Assembly: GCA_030634235.1 (NCBI GenBank)
Contig: DAOWBD010000005.1
Coordinates: 1-17,173, forward strand
DNA from: Candidatus Omnitrophota bacterium
GTDB taxonomy: Bacteria > Omnitrophota > Gorgyraeia > Zapsychrales > Zapsychraceae
Length of the DNA: 17,173 bases
Reading direction: 5' to 3'
The notes under the pieces are model-generated. The model did not search any database. It saw nothing but the letters and a program-made list of their open reading frames with translations, and was not told where the DNA came from. The position numbers were made by a program, and so were the translations under genes. Shown here piece after piece: positions 5,701 to 12,197 of the stretch. Position 1 is the first letter of the stretch, and every line of letters begins with the position of its first letter.

Positions 5701-8522
5701 TAAATGGACTCCTTTACGATTGCCGTGCAGCGCACACACAGCGTTTGATGTTCAATATCTCGTCCTAAATCCGTTTTATAGTTCCAGCAGCGGCTGCATT
5801 TAGCGCCGTCCGCTTTTTCGATAACAATTTCGGTCTTGGCGAATTCTTCACTTAATCCCTGGTCAACCTTCTCAACCTTAAGGACCTCAGCCTGCGAGAC
5901 GATAAAAGCTGACGGAAGCCGGTCCGCGTTTTGCTCCAAATATTGCAGATCCCTCGGATTTGCCGTCTTGAAGATAATCTTGGCCTCCAGAGAACTTCTA
6001 ATCTCTCCTGTCCGGCGCTTCTCTTCGAGGGCCTTTAAAACGTGCGGGCGCAGGGCCACTAAAAGGGCGAATTGATCCCTGATCGCGTCATCCCCCCACT
6101 CCTGCGGGCAGTCCAACCATGACAATAAATGGGCGCTTTGAATATCCCGCATGGAAGCGTCTTTCGGCATGACCAGAAAAACCTCTTCGGCCGTAAAGCA
6201 AAAAATAGGAGCGATTACCCTCACCAGATGATTAAGAATATAAAAAAGAACTGTTTGTGCTGACCTTCTTTCCTGCGAATTTGATGCAGAAGTATACAGC
6301 CGATCTTTAAGGATGTCAAGATAAAAACTGGACAGATCCTCGTTACAGAATGAATATATATTCTTATAGACCTTCGAAAATTCATATTTATCAAAGCTCT
6401 CTTTTACTTGCTCGATCATTGACTTTAAGCGGTATAATGCCCAACGGTCAATGTCCAGAAGGTTCTCATAAGACAGCATTTGCGTGTCAGGATCAAAGTC
6501 GTTGAGGTTGCCAAGCAGATACCGCACCGTGTTACGAATCTTCCGGTACGCATCGCTCAGGCGGGCCAATGTTTCTTTGGAGATCCGGATATCCTCATTG
6601 TAAAGACTTGAGACGACCCATAGCCTCAATATGTCGGCCCCGCTATTTTTAATGATATCGAGCGGCGAGATCACGTTCCCCGTGGACTTTGACATCTTGC
6701 GCCCTTCCCCATCGACCACAAACCCGTGGGTAAGAACAGCTTTAAACGGCGGGATTCCTTCGATCGCGATGGCCGGGATCAATGACGACTGGAACCACCC
6801 GCGATGCTGATCAGATCCTTCCAAATAAAGATCGATCGGCAGCTCGTTCTGCAGCCTGGTCTTGACAACCGCCTGGTGACTGACGCCGGAGTCGAACCAA
6901 ACATCCAAAATATCTTTCGTCCCCTCAAATTCCGCTTTTCCGCAATCGGGACATGTAAACCCATCCGGGACAAAGTCCTTGACCTCCCTTTTAAACCACG
7001 CGTCGGTCCCCTCGGTTTTGACGATCCCGGCGAAATGGTCGATCACCTCTGAAAAGAGTTTATGCGCGCCACCGCAGCCTTTGCACTTAAGCGCGGGGAT
7101 CGGAACCCCCCAATGCCGTTGACGGGAGAGGCACCAGTCGGGACGGGTTGCCACCATTCCAGCAATGCGCTCCTCGCCCGACGGCGGGATCCACTGGACA
7201 TCACTTTTGATCGCATCCTTGAGTTTGCCCCGCAGGCCCTCGTGATCGACCCTCAAAAACCATTGTTCGGTCGCCCGGAAGATGATCGGCGCCTTGCACC
7301 GCCAGCAATGCGGGTACGAGTGGCTGACATCTTCCGATGCAAATAAAACGCCCTCGCTGCGCAGGTCTTCAACAATCTTGTCATTCGCCTTAAACACGTG
7401 CTCACCCACATATCGACTTGCGGCTTGCGTGTAAATTCCTCGTCCATCCACTGGCATAATTACGTCCAAATTATGACGTAGGCCCGTTTCAAAGTCTTCC
7501 TGTCCGTGGCCCGGCGCGGTATGCACCAACCCGGTTCCATCTTCTTTGGTTACGTAATCAGCAATGACAACCCGGCACTGCCTCTTCAAATCAAAAGGAT
7601 GTTGATAAACTAAAGTTGTTAGCTGTGCTCCGGAAAATTCCTCCAGAACTTTAAATTCCGTAATTCCAGCTTTGTTTAAAACATGTTCACGTAGCGAGCT
7701 CTCAATAATCAGCGCCTCGTCCCCAAGATCGATTAACGAATATTGAAACGCGCCGTGCACCGCCACCGCAACATTAGCCATCAGCGTCCAAGGTGTTGTC
7801 GTCCAAATTAACAAGGAAACTTTTTTATCACCAAGTTTTCCCTCATTGAACATATCTTTATTACCAACTTCGAGCTTCACGTAAACCGATGGCGACGTAT
7901 GTTCTTCGTGCTCGACTTCCGCCTCGGCCAGCGCCGTCTCGCAACGAAAGCACCAGTTGACCGGCTTAAGCCCGCGGTAGATATATCCTTTTTTGTTCAG
8001 CTCGCCCAGAGACTTGAGGATCCAATATTCATATTCAGGGTCCAGCGTCAAATATGGTTTTTCCCATTCGCCGAAGATACCCAAACGTTTAAACTGCTCC
8101 CGCTGAATATCAACATACTTCATCGCATAGTCATGCGCCTTCTTGCGAAAATCGACGCAGTCCACGTCGGACTTGCTCAGCTTAAGTTCTTTAAGAAGTT
8201 TGTGCTCAATCGGAAGCCCGTGACAATCCCAACCGGGAATGTAAAGGCTGTCATACCCTTGCATCGTCCTGAATTTGACAATAATGTCCTTGAGGATCTT
8301 GTTCAAGGCATGACCGATATGAATATCACCGTTGGCGTAAGGCGGTCCGTCGTGAAGAATGAACGGAGGTTTCCCGTTGGATTGTTCGCGGATCTTTTCG
8401 TACAGGCCCTCCTTTTCCCATTTCTCGAGAAAAGCGGGTTCCTTCTGAGTCAGCCCGGCGCGCATCCCGAAATCGGTCTTGGGCAGGTTCAATGTTTTTT
8501 GATAATCAACTGTCTGGCTCAT
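5700..8522 (-). CDS. ileS: Isoleucyl-tRNA synthetase
   Basis: Class I aminoacyl-tRNA synthetase that charges tRNA-Ile and edits mis-activated valine. At 940 aa it matches the classical bacterial enzyme. Motifs in order: PPYANGDIHIGHALNK with HIGH at 68-71; the editing (CP1) domain with TTTPWTLMAN at 241-250 and GLVHTAPGHGQEDF with Asp343; RPDWCLSRQRHWGVPIP at 460-476; a core zinc-type pair Cys480/Cys483 and Cys524/Cys527; the KMSKS loop at 609-613; the anticodon-binding domain; and a C-terminal zinc finger Cys909-x2-Cys912 and Cys929-x2-Cys932. The C-terminal zinc finger suggests the E. coli-like type rather than the eukaryote-like, mupirocin-resistant type. The start lies 5 nt after mtnP, too close for a T-box or other leader, so regulation must come from the operon promoter. 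No frameshift is seen. Confidence 0.98.
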   Translation of the reverse strand: MSQTVDYQKTLNLPKTDFGMRAGLTQKEPAFLEKWEKEGLYEKIREQSNGKPPFILHDGPPYANGDIHIGHALNKILKDIIVKFRTMQGYDSLYIPGWDCHGLPIEHKLLKELKLSKSDVDCVDFRKKAHDYAMKYVDIQREQFKRLGIFGEWEKPYLTLDPEYEYWILKSLGELNKKGYIYRGLKPVNWCFRCETALAEAEVEHEEHTSPSVYVKLEVGNKDMFNEGKLGDKKVSLLIWTTTPWTLMANVAVAVHGAFQYSLIDLGDEALIIESSLREHVLNKAGITEFKVLEEFSGAQLTTLVYQHPFDLKRQCRVVIADYVTKEDGTGLVHTAPGHGQEDFETGLRHNLDVIMPVDGRGIYTQAASRYVGEHVFKANDKIVEDLRSEGVLFASEDVSHSYPHCWRCKAPIIFRATEQWFLRVDHEGLRGKLKDAIKSDVQWIPPSGEERIAGMVATRPDWCLSRQRHWGVPIPALKCKGCGGAHKLFSEVIDHFAGIVKTEGTDAWFKREVKDFVPDGFTCPDCGKAEFEGTKDILDVWFDSGVSHQAVVKTRLQNELPIDLYLEGSDQHRGWFQSSLIPAIAIEGIPPFKAVLTHGFVVDGEGRKMSKSTGNVISPLDIIKNSGADILRLWVVSSLYNEDIRISKETLARLSDAYRKIRNTVRYLLGNLNDFDPDTQMLSYENLLDIDRWALYRLKSMIEQVKESFDKYEFSKVYKNIYSFCNEDLSSFYLDILKDRLYTSASNSQERRSAQTVLFYILNHLVRVIAPIFCFTAEEVFLVMPKDASMRDIQSAHLLSWLDCPQEWGDDAIRDQFALLVALRPHVLKALEEKRRTGEIRSSLEAKIIFKTANPRDLQYLEQNADRLPSAFIVSQAEVLKVEKVDQGLSEEFAKTEIVIEKADGAKCSRCWNYKTDLGRDIEHQTLCVRCTAIVKESI

Positions 8523-8527
8523 GTGAT

Positions 8528-9394
8528 TTAACCGTTAAGATATTTTCCGATGATCGGCTCGAGTTTTTTCTTCGTATCCTCGGGGATCATGCTCCTGTCG
8601 GTGATCAACGCGTATTTTAAGGCCTCACTCGCGCTGAACTCTTTTAACGCTCCGATGCGCGGGATCGCGTTCTTTAATATTTCTTTTGCCTTCCCGGCAT
8701 TTTTCTGGAGATTATCGATGATCATCTCGACGGTGACGGTATCGTGCGCCTCGTGCCAGCAGTCGTAGTCGGTCACGGCGGCAAGCGTCGCGTAAGAAAT
8801 TTCCGCTTCGCGCGCGAGCTTCGCTTCAGTCAAATTGGTCATGCCGATGATATCCATGCCCCAGCTGCGGTACAGGTTCGACTCAGCCTTCGTCGAGAAT
8901 TGCGGCCCCTCAATCACGATGTATGTTCCCTTCGGGTGAACGGTCGCGCCAACTTCCTTCGCGCTTGCGATCAGAACCACCCTGAGCTCCTCGGCAAACG
9001 GATCGGCAAACGCAACGTGCGCGACGATCCCGTCGGTGAAGAAACTCGACTCCCGTGTTTTATTGGTCCGGTCGACGAACTGGTCAGGAACGACAAAGTC
9101 CAGCGGCTTCATCTCTTCTCTCAAACTGCCGCAGGCCGAAACGGAAATGATCGCCTCAACGCCGAGCTTTTTCATCCCGTAGATATTAGCGCGGTAGTTG
9201 AGCTCGCTCGGAGAGACGCGGTGCCCGCGCCCGTGGCGCGCGAGGAACACAACCTCTGTTCCTTCTAAAGTTCCCGTCATAAAACTGTCCGACGGTGAGC
9301 CAAAAGGTGTTTCATGCATATTGACCTCTTCGACATTGGCCATACCGTCGATCTCATAAAGCCCGCTGCCGCCGATGATGCCTATCTTTGCCAT
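8528..9394 (-). CDS. mtnP: S-methyl-5'-thioadenosine phosphorylase
   Basis: Phosphorolysis of methylthioadenosine to adenine and 5-methylthioribose-1-phosphate, the entry to methionine salvage. The 288-aa product has IGIIGGSGLYEIDG at the N-terminus, the phosphate-binding FLARHGRGHRVSPSELNYRANIYG (50-73), SACGSLREEMKPLDFVVPDQFVDRT, IEGPQFSTKAES, IIGMTNLTEAKLAREAEISYATLA and TDYDCWHE. These place it in the MTA phosphorylase branch of the PNP/MTAP family rather than in inosine-guanosine phosphorylases, although some members (MTIP-type) prefer methylthioinosine. That alternative cannot be excluded from motifs alone. The ATG at 9394 has AGGAG 8 nt upstream. It lies 13 nt after proC and 5 nt before ileS. 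Confidence 0.93.
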   Translation of the reverse strand: MAKIGIIGGSGLYEIDGMANVEEVNMHETPFGSPSDSFMTGTLEGTEVVFLARHGRGHRVSPSELNYRANIYGMKKLGVEAIISVSACGSLREEMKPLDFVVPDQFVDRTNKTRESSFFTDGIVAHVAFADPFAEELRVVLIASAKEVGATVHPKGTYIVIEGPQFSTKAESNLYRSWGMDIIGMTNLTEAKLAREAEISYATLAAVTDYDCWHEAHDTVTVEMIIDNLQKNAGKAKEILKNAIPRIGALKEFSASEALKYALITDRSMIPEDTKKKLEPIIGKYLNG

Positions 9395-9407
9395 ATCTTC
9401 AACTCCT

Positions 9408-10196
9408 TTATTTTGACAATTCTTTCGCCCGTTTTTTCGCCGCGTCTAATGCTGTCTTAAAAATTTTCTCGAAATTATTTTCCTTGAACACATCCATCGC
9501 CGCCTGCGTCGTCCCGCCTTTCGACGTCACACGCGCGCGTAAGACTGCCGCGTCCTCGTTCTGTCCGTCAAGAAGATCGAGGCTGCCCTTGATCGTCTGC
9601 CGGACCAGCGCCTTAGCCATAACCTCATCGAAACCGAGCGACCGGACCGCCTTCGTCAGCGCCTCGATAAAAAGGAATACGTACGCCGGCCCGCTGCCGG
9701 ACGCCGCCGTGATCGCGTTGATATATTTCTCGTCGACAACAACCGTCACGCCAACGCAACTGAAGATCAACTGCGCTAAGACAAGGTCCTTGCCCGTCGC
9801 ATCTTTACCGGAACATATTGCCGTGATCCCCTCGCCGACCTGGGCGGGTAAATTCGGCATCGTGCGCACCACGCGCGTCCCGGCCCCAAGCCTCTTTTCG
9901 ATATAACGGCACGTGATCCCCGCCGCGATCGAAACGACCAGTTGGCCCTGCGTTAAATGCGGCTGCAATTCTTTCAGGACAGCATCAAAGCCCTGCGGCT
10001 TTACCGCAAGAATGATCACTTCAGATCTTTGCGCAACTGTTTTCAGGTCGCCGGCCGCAACTTTGAATTTCTTCTTCAGCGATTGGACGCGCTTGCAGTC
10101 CTGCTCGCACACAGAAACATTGTACTGTTTGCAGATGCCCGCAATAATGGCCCCGCCCATATTCCCGCCGCCGATAATCCCGATCTTTAATTTCAT
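9408..10196 (-). CDS. proC: Pyrroline-5-carboxylate reductase
   Basis: NAD(P)H-dependent last step of proline biosynthesis. The Rossmann glycine loop KIGIIGGGNMGGAIIAG is at the N-terminus, VIILAVKPQGFDAVL near 58-73, VSIAAGI, and RVVRTMPNLPAQVGEG. The C-terminal dimerisation domain carries AITAASGSGPAYVFLFIEAL, the substrate-binding RVTSKGGTTQAAMDVF and a helical end. The 262-aa length is normal. A TTG one codon upstream is possible, but GAGGAGG (10204-10210) is 7 nt from the ATG at 10196, which is therefore chosen. proC next to yggS is a very common bacterial arrangement. Here a palindromic repeat element lies between them, so the two may be linked only by read-through. Confidence 0.96.
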   Translation of the reverse strand: MKLKIGIIGGGNMGGAIIAGICKQYNVSVCEQDCKRVQSLKKKFKVAAGDLKTVAQRSEVIILAVKPQGFDAVLKELQPHLTQGQLVVSIAAGITCRYIEKRLGAGTRVVRTMPNLPAQVGEGITAICSGKDATGKDLVLAQLIFSCVGVTVVVDEKYINAITAASGSGPAYVFLFIEALTKAVRSLGFDEVMAKALVRQTIKGSLDLLDGQNEDAAVLRARVTSKGGTTQAAMDVFKENNFEKIFKTALDAAKKRAKELSK

Positions 10197-10212
10197 CAAA
10201 ATGCCTCCTCAA

Positions 10213-10353
10213 AAATCCCAAATCCCAAGTGCCAAATCACAAACAAATTCCAATACCAAAATTCAAATGACCAAAACTTAAGTTTGTTTATTTGGTTATT
10301 GAAATTTGAATATTGTCTGGAATTTGGAATTTGTTATTTGGGATTTGGGATTT
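10213..10353. repeat. Long imperfect palindromic AT-rich element between yggS and proC
   Basis: The outer arms AAATCCCAAATCCCAA (10213-10228) and TTGGGATTTGGGATTT (10338-10353) are perfectly complementary. The interior stays imperfectly complementary: CAAATTCCAAT-type runs on the left and ATTTGGAATTTG-type runs on the right. Each arm is built of 7-8-nt variations on AAATCCC/AAATTCC, so the whole could fold into one hairpin of about 140 nt. I recall similar filler repeats from many bacterial genomes, but could not check this. It fills almost the entire 167-nt gap 10197-10363 and contains no gene. Confidence 0.8.
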
Positions 10354-10363
10354 CCACATTATT

Positions 10364-11056
10364 TTAACTTTGAAATATAGCCCGTCCGATCCTGACCATA
10401 TTCGCCCCTTCCTCGAGGGCAATCTCATAATCTTGCGTCATTCCCATTGATAAATGTGTCATCGCCACGCGGTCATCGCCGGAAAACTTATTGACGATCT
10501 CCTCGCTCAGGAGCCGCAGGTCGCGGAAACACTTGCGGACGACTTCTTTATCGTCGGTTAACGGCGCGACCGTCATCAGCCCTTGAAGACAAACATGTTT
10601 GAAAGCAATGACCTGTTTAATGATCGTAAAGACCTCCGAGGGATCGATCCCGAACTTCTGCTCTTCCCCGGCAGTATTGACTTGAATAAGAATATCAATA
10701 CTTCTATTAAGCTTCGCCGCCTGCTCTTCGATCGCGGCAGCGAGCTTCAGGCTGTCGACCGACTGAATACAATCGAATACTTCTAAAGCAGCCTTAACTT
10801 TATTCGTTTGAAGATGACCGATCATGTGCCTGGTCACCTGAATATCAGAGTCTTTGAAATCAGAGAATTTTCTGCGGGCTTCCTGAACCTTACTTTCCCC
10901 GACATGCTTAAGGCCCGCGTCAATGGCCTTCTTAATTTGAGAAGTATCGGCAAATTTCGTCACACCAATAACGGTGATCTCGCCCGGGTCCCTTCCTGTT
11001 CTGCAACAAACAGTATCGATTTGACCCAAAATCCGCGTAATATTGTCCTGAATCAT
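10364..11056 (-). CDS. yggS: YggS-family pyridoxal-5'-phosphate homeostasis protein (PLPBP)
   Basis: Single-domain PLP-binding TIM barrel related to the N-terminal half of alanine racemase. It buffers free PLP and has no established catalytic activity. Visible: ITVIGVTKFAD with the PLP-binding Lys34, GLKHVGESKVQEARRK, RHMIGHLQTNKVKAAL, IQSVDSLKLA, DILIQVNTAGEEQKFGI, GLMTVAPL and, at the end, MTHLSMGMTQDYEIALEEGANMVRIGRAIF with the phosphate-binding turn. The 230-aa length is typical. No Shine-Dalgarno precedes the ATG at 11056. The promoter boxes at 11063-11091 are so close that the transcript would begin at or next to this ATG, suggesting a leaderless message. It is the first gene of the operon. 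Confidence 0.93.
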   Translation of the reverse strand: MIQDNITRILGQIDTVCCRTGRDPGEITVIGVTKFADTSQIKKAIDAGLKHVGESKVQEARRKFSDFKDSDIQVTRHMIGHLQTNKVKAALEVFDCIQSVDSLKLAAAIEEQAAKLNRSIDILIQVNTAGEEQKFGIDPSEVFTIIKQVIAFKHVCLQGLMTVAPLTDDKEVVRKCFRDLRLLSEEIVNKFSGDDRVAMTHLSMGMTQDYEIALEEGANMVRIGRAIFQS

Positions 11057-11062
11057 TGAAAT

Positions 11063-11091
11063 AAAGTAGCATAAAGCAATTTAATAGTCAA
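11063..11091 (-). promoter_or_regulatory. Promoter of yggS, predicted to give a leaderless mRNA
   Basis: On the minus strand TTGACT (11086-11091), a 17-nt spacer and TACTTT (11063-11068) preceded by TGC (an extended -10). Only 6 nt separate the -10 box from the yggS ATG, which puts the expected transcription start at about the A of that ATG. The absence of any ribosome-binding site fits this. Confidence 0.6.
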
Positions 11092-11102
11092 TGGCCATAA
11101 AA

Positions 11103-11132
11103 CCCCCTCATACCCCCCCCCCTCGATTCCCC
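11103..11132 (-). other. G-rich tract with a run of ten G, possible G-quadruplex
   Basis: On the minus strand the order is GGGG (11129-11132), 6 nt, ten consecutive G (11113-11122), 5 nt, GGGGG (11103-11107); a further GGGG lies about 17 nt upstream. Splitting the ten-G run gives four tracts of at least four G with short loops. It lies just upstream of the yggS -35 box, in the gene-free gap 11092-11223. The homopolymer is also a place where length could vary or be mis-sequenced. Confidence 0.5.
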
Positions 11133-11142
11133 GATGAACTTT

Positions 11143-11171
11143 TTGACATCCCCGAATTCCATCTCTAAAAT
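11143..11171 (+). promoter_or_regulatory. Strong-looking plus-strand promoter facing DUF2293/mazF
   Basis: TTGACA (11143-11148), a 17-nt spacer and TAAAAT (11166-11171) make a near-consensus sigma-70 promoter. It points into the 3' ends of the minus-strand DUF2293-like and mazF genes. About 20 nt downstream is AAAGGAG followed by a TTG that opens roughly 50 codons antisense to the DUF2293-like gene. I do not consider that reading frame a gene. An antisense RNA is a possible product. Confidence 0.4.
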
Positions 11172-11223
11172 TTATGATCCTAACAAACTTAAGAAAGGAG
11201 TTGCTTGAATAATATACCTATCT

Positions 11224-11514
11224 TCAGGATAAGCCTCTCCATTCGGCCAACACCTGTTGAACTTCATCTTCAACTTTATCCCGTGCGCCCCGACGCTCAT
11301 GACCTTTTGACAACAAAGAGTCGTAAGACGTATGCCCATGTCGAATATGCGCGATGACGGCCAGCTGGACCGCCTCCTCATCAAGATTCTTGGCCCGCGC
11401 GCAACGGCCAACCCGGCCGCTGTATTTGAGGCATGCATGTTCAGCAATGTTTACCGCACTTTTAGCAGGACATCGGGGAAAGAGTTCGCGAATTCGTTGA
11501 GCAAAGCGTTCCAC
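11224..11514 (-). CDS. Small DUF2293-like protein
   Basis: The 96-aa sequence matches the DUF2293 pattern as I know it: RELFPRCP near the start, IAEHACLKYSGRVGR, then EEAVQLAVIAHIRHGHTSYDSLLSKG and ARDKVEDEVQQVLAEWR. The function of this domain is unknown. Many relatives carry the domain at the C-terminus of a longer protein, so this may be a natural short form or a remnant. The start is GTG at 11514, two codons after the TAA of mazF and in the same frame, with no good ribosome-binding site. Translation probably depends on ribosomes finishing mazF. The sequence is more GC-rich, with different codon choice (CGC, CCG, GGC) from the AT-rich mazF before it, which suggests a different origin. Confidence 0.7.
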   Translation of the reverse strand: MERFAQRIRELFPRCPAKSAVNIAEHACLKYSGRVGRCARAKNLDEEAVQLAVIAHIRHGHTSYDSLLSKGHERRGARDKVEDEVQQVLAEWRGLS

Positions 11515-11520
11515 TTTTCT

Positions 11521-11832
11521 TTATAAAGCCAAAGCAAATTTTATTGCCTTGTTTATTTGAGCTGCTTTATCCGCCCGGAGAGAGCAGATTCTTTCAGTAA
11601 GGATTGCCTTTCTGATAGTAGTAATTGTATCAAGATTTACTACACATTTCTTAGGAAGCCCGTCTCTTTCATCCAATAAAACTTCTACAGGAATGTTCCT
11701 GACGGTTGTAGTAATCTGCGCGATTGTCACAGCATTTCTCACGGCATAAGATTCATCCCTGGAAAGTAGAAGCACAGGCCGCATTCCAATCGGTGCCGAT
11801 TGCTTAGCCCACCAGATTTCATTCTTTTTCAT
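11521..11832 (-). CDS. MazF/PemK-family toxin (endoribonuclease)
   Basis: Toxin half of a type II toxin-antitoxin pair; MazF proteins cut mRNA at short sequence motifs. The 103-aa product has the standard order: GEIWW-like NEIWWAKQSAPIGMRPVLLLSRDESY at 4-29, TIAQITTTVRNIPVEVLL in the middle, and RDGLPKKCVVNLDTITTIRKAILTERICSL near 56-84. The conserved Arg in GMRPVLLLSR and the Thr in ITTT are present, so it looks active. The ATG overlaps the antitoxin stop as ATGA, the usual coupling that keeps antitoxin in excess. The DUF2293-like reading frame follows directly in the same frame. Confidence 0.9.
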   Translation of the reverse strand: MKKNEIWWAKQSAPIGMRPVLLLSRDESYAVRNAVTIAQITTTVRNIPVEVLLDERDGLPKKCVVNLDTITTIRKAILTERICSLRADKAAQINKAIKFALAL

Positions 11833-12086
11833 TCCCAGCCATCCTCCCCAAAGGCATCAGCAGAAGCCTGTTCCATCGCCTTTATTTCTTCTATAACTTC
11901 CGGATTATTCCTGTAACCGGCTTCATATTGTTTTACCAGCCGTTCTTCTTCTATACTATCCAGCCAGAAACGGATCGCTTTGTCTATAACAGCACTGCGT
12001 TGCAGCCCCAGTTTCTTCCTGATTTTCTCTATTTTATTAAAATCTTCCGTCGGTAAACTAATTGCTATTTTCGATGTTTTTAACAT
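11829..12086 (-). CDS. Ribbon-helix-helix antitoxin of the MazF-like toxin
   Basis: Predicted DNA-binding antitoxin. The first 44 residues form a CopG/MazE-type ribbon-helix-helix (KTSKIAISLPTEDFNKIEKI, then KKLGLQRSAVIDKAIRFWL). The acidic C-terminal half (EEIKAMEQASADAFGEDGWE) is what such proteins use to wrap and block MazF. Open codons extend 12 further upstream, but AAGGAGA lies about 7 nt from the ATG at 12086 and the extra residues would overlap the promoter, so the 85-aa form is chosen. The product most likely represses its own operon by binding the palindrome at 12114-12131. Confidence 0.88.
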   Translation of the reverse strand: MLKTSKIAISLPTEDFNKIEKIRKKLGLQRSAVIDKAIRFWLDSIEEERLVKQYEAGYRNNPEVIEEIKAMEQASADAFGEDGWE

Positions 12087-12112
12087 AACCAACTCTCCTT
12101 TTATCCTACTAA

Positions 12113-12141
12113 AGTATGACACGTTTCATACCAATTGTCAA
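12113..12141 (-). promoter_or_regulatory. Promoter and operator of the RHH/MazF operon
   Basis: On the minus strand: perfect TTGACA (12136-12141), a 17-nt spacer and CATACT (12113-12118). Inside it is the near-perfect palindrome GTATGACACGTTTCATAC (12114-12131; 9-nt arms, one mismatch pair), which overlaps the -10 and most of the spacer. A dimeric ribbon-helix-helix repressor bound there would exclude RNA polymerase. The rest of the gap, 12142-12197, shows only weak hairpins. Confidence 0.75.
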
Positions 12142-12197
12142 CCCTGTAAAGGCATAAACAGCATTGTTGAATGGTAATGCCGCGCCGCTTTTTTTGG

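Noticed and set aside
8520..8530. T-box or other riboswitch in front of ileS
   Set aside because: Only 5 nt separate ileS from mtnP, and the operon start at yggS also has no room for a leader.
7899..8531. A 210-codon plus-strand reading frame
   Set aside because: Antisense to the N-terminal part of ileS with its HIGH motif; no ribosome-binding site and no recognisable protein pattern.
8744..9906. Two plus-strand reading frames (172-174 codons) opposite mtnP and proC
   Set aside because: Composition is arginine/valine-rich shadow sequence of GC-rich codons; the minus-strand genes explain the region fully.
11172..11447. A 91-codon minus-strand frame overlapping the DUF2293-like gene
   Set aside because: The other frame gives a recognisable domain; this one gives no pattern and runs into the gene-free gap.
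12144..12192. Terminator after the SWIM gene
   Set aside because: Only 5-bp stems (GCATT/AATGC, GGCAT/ATGCC) without a proper T-run; too weak to call.
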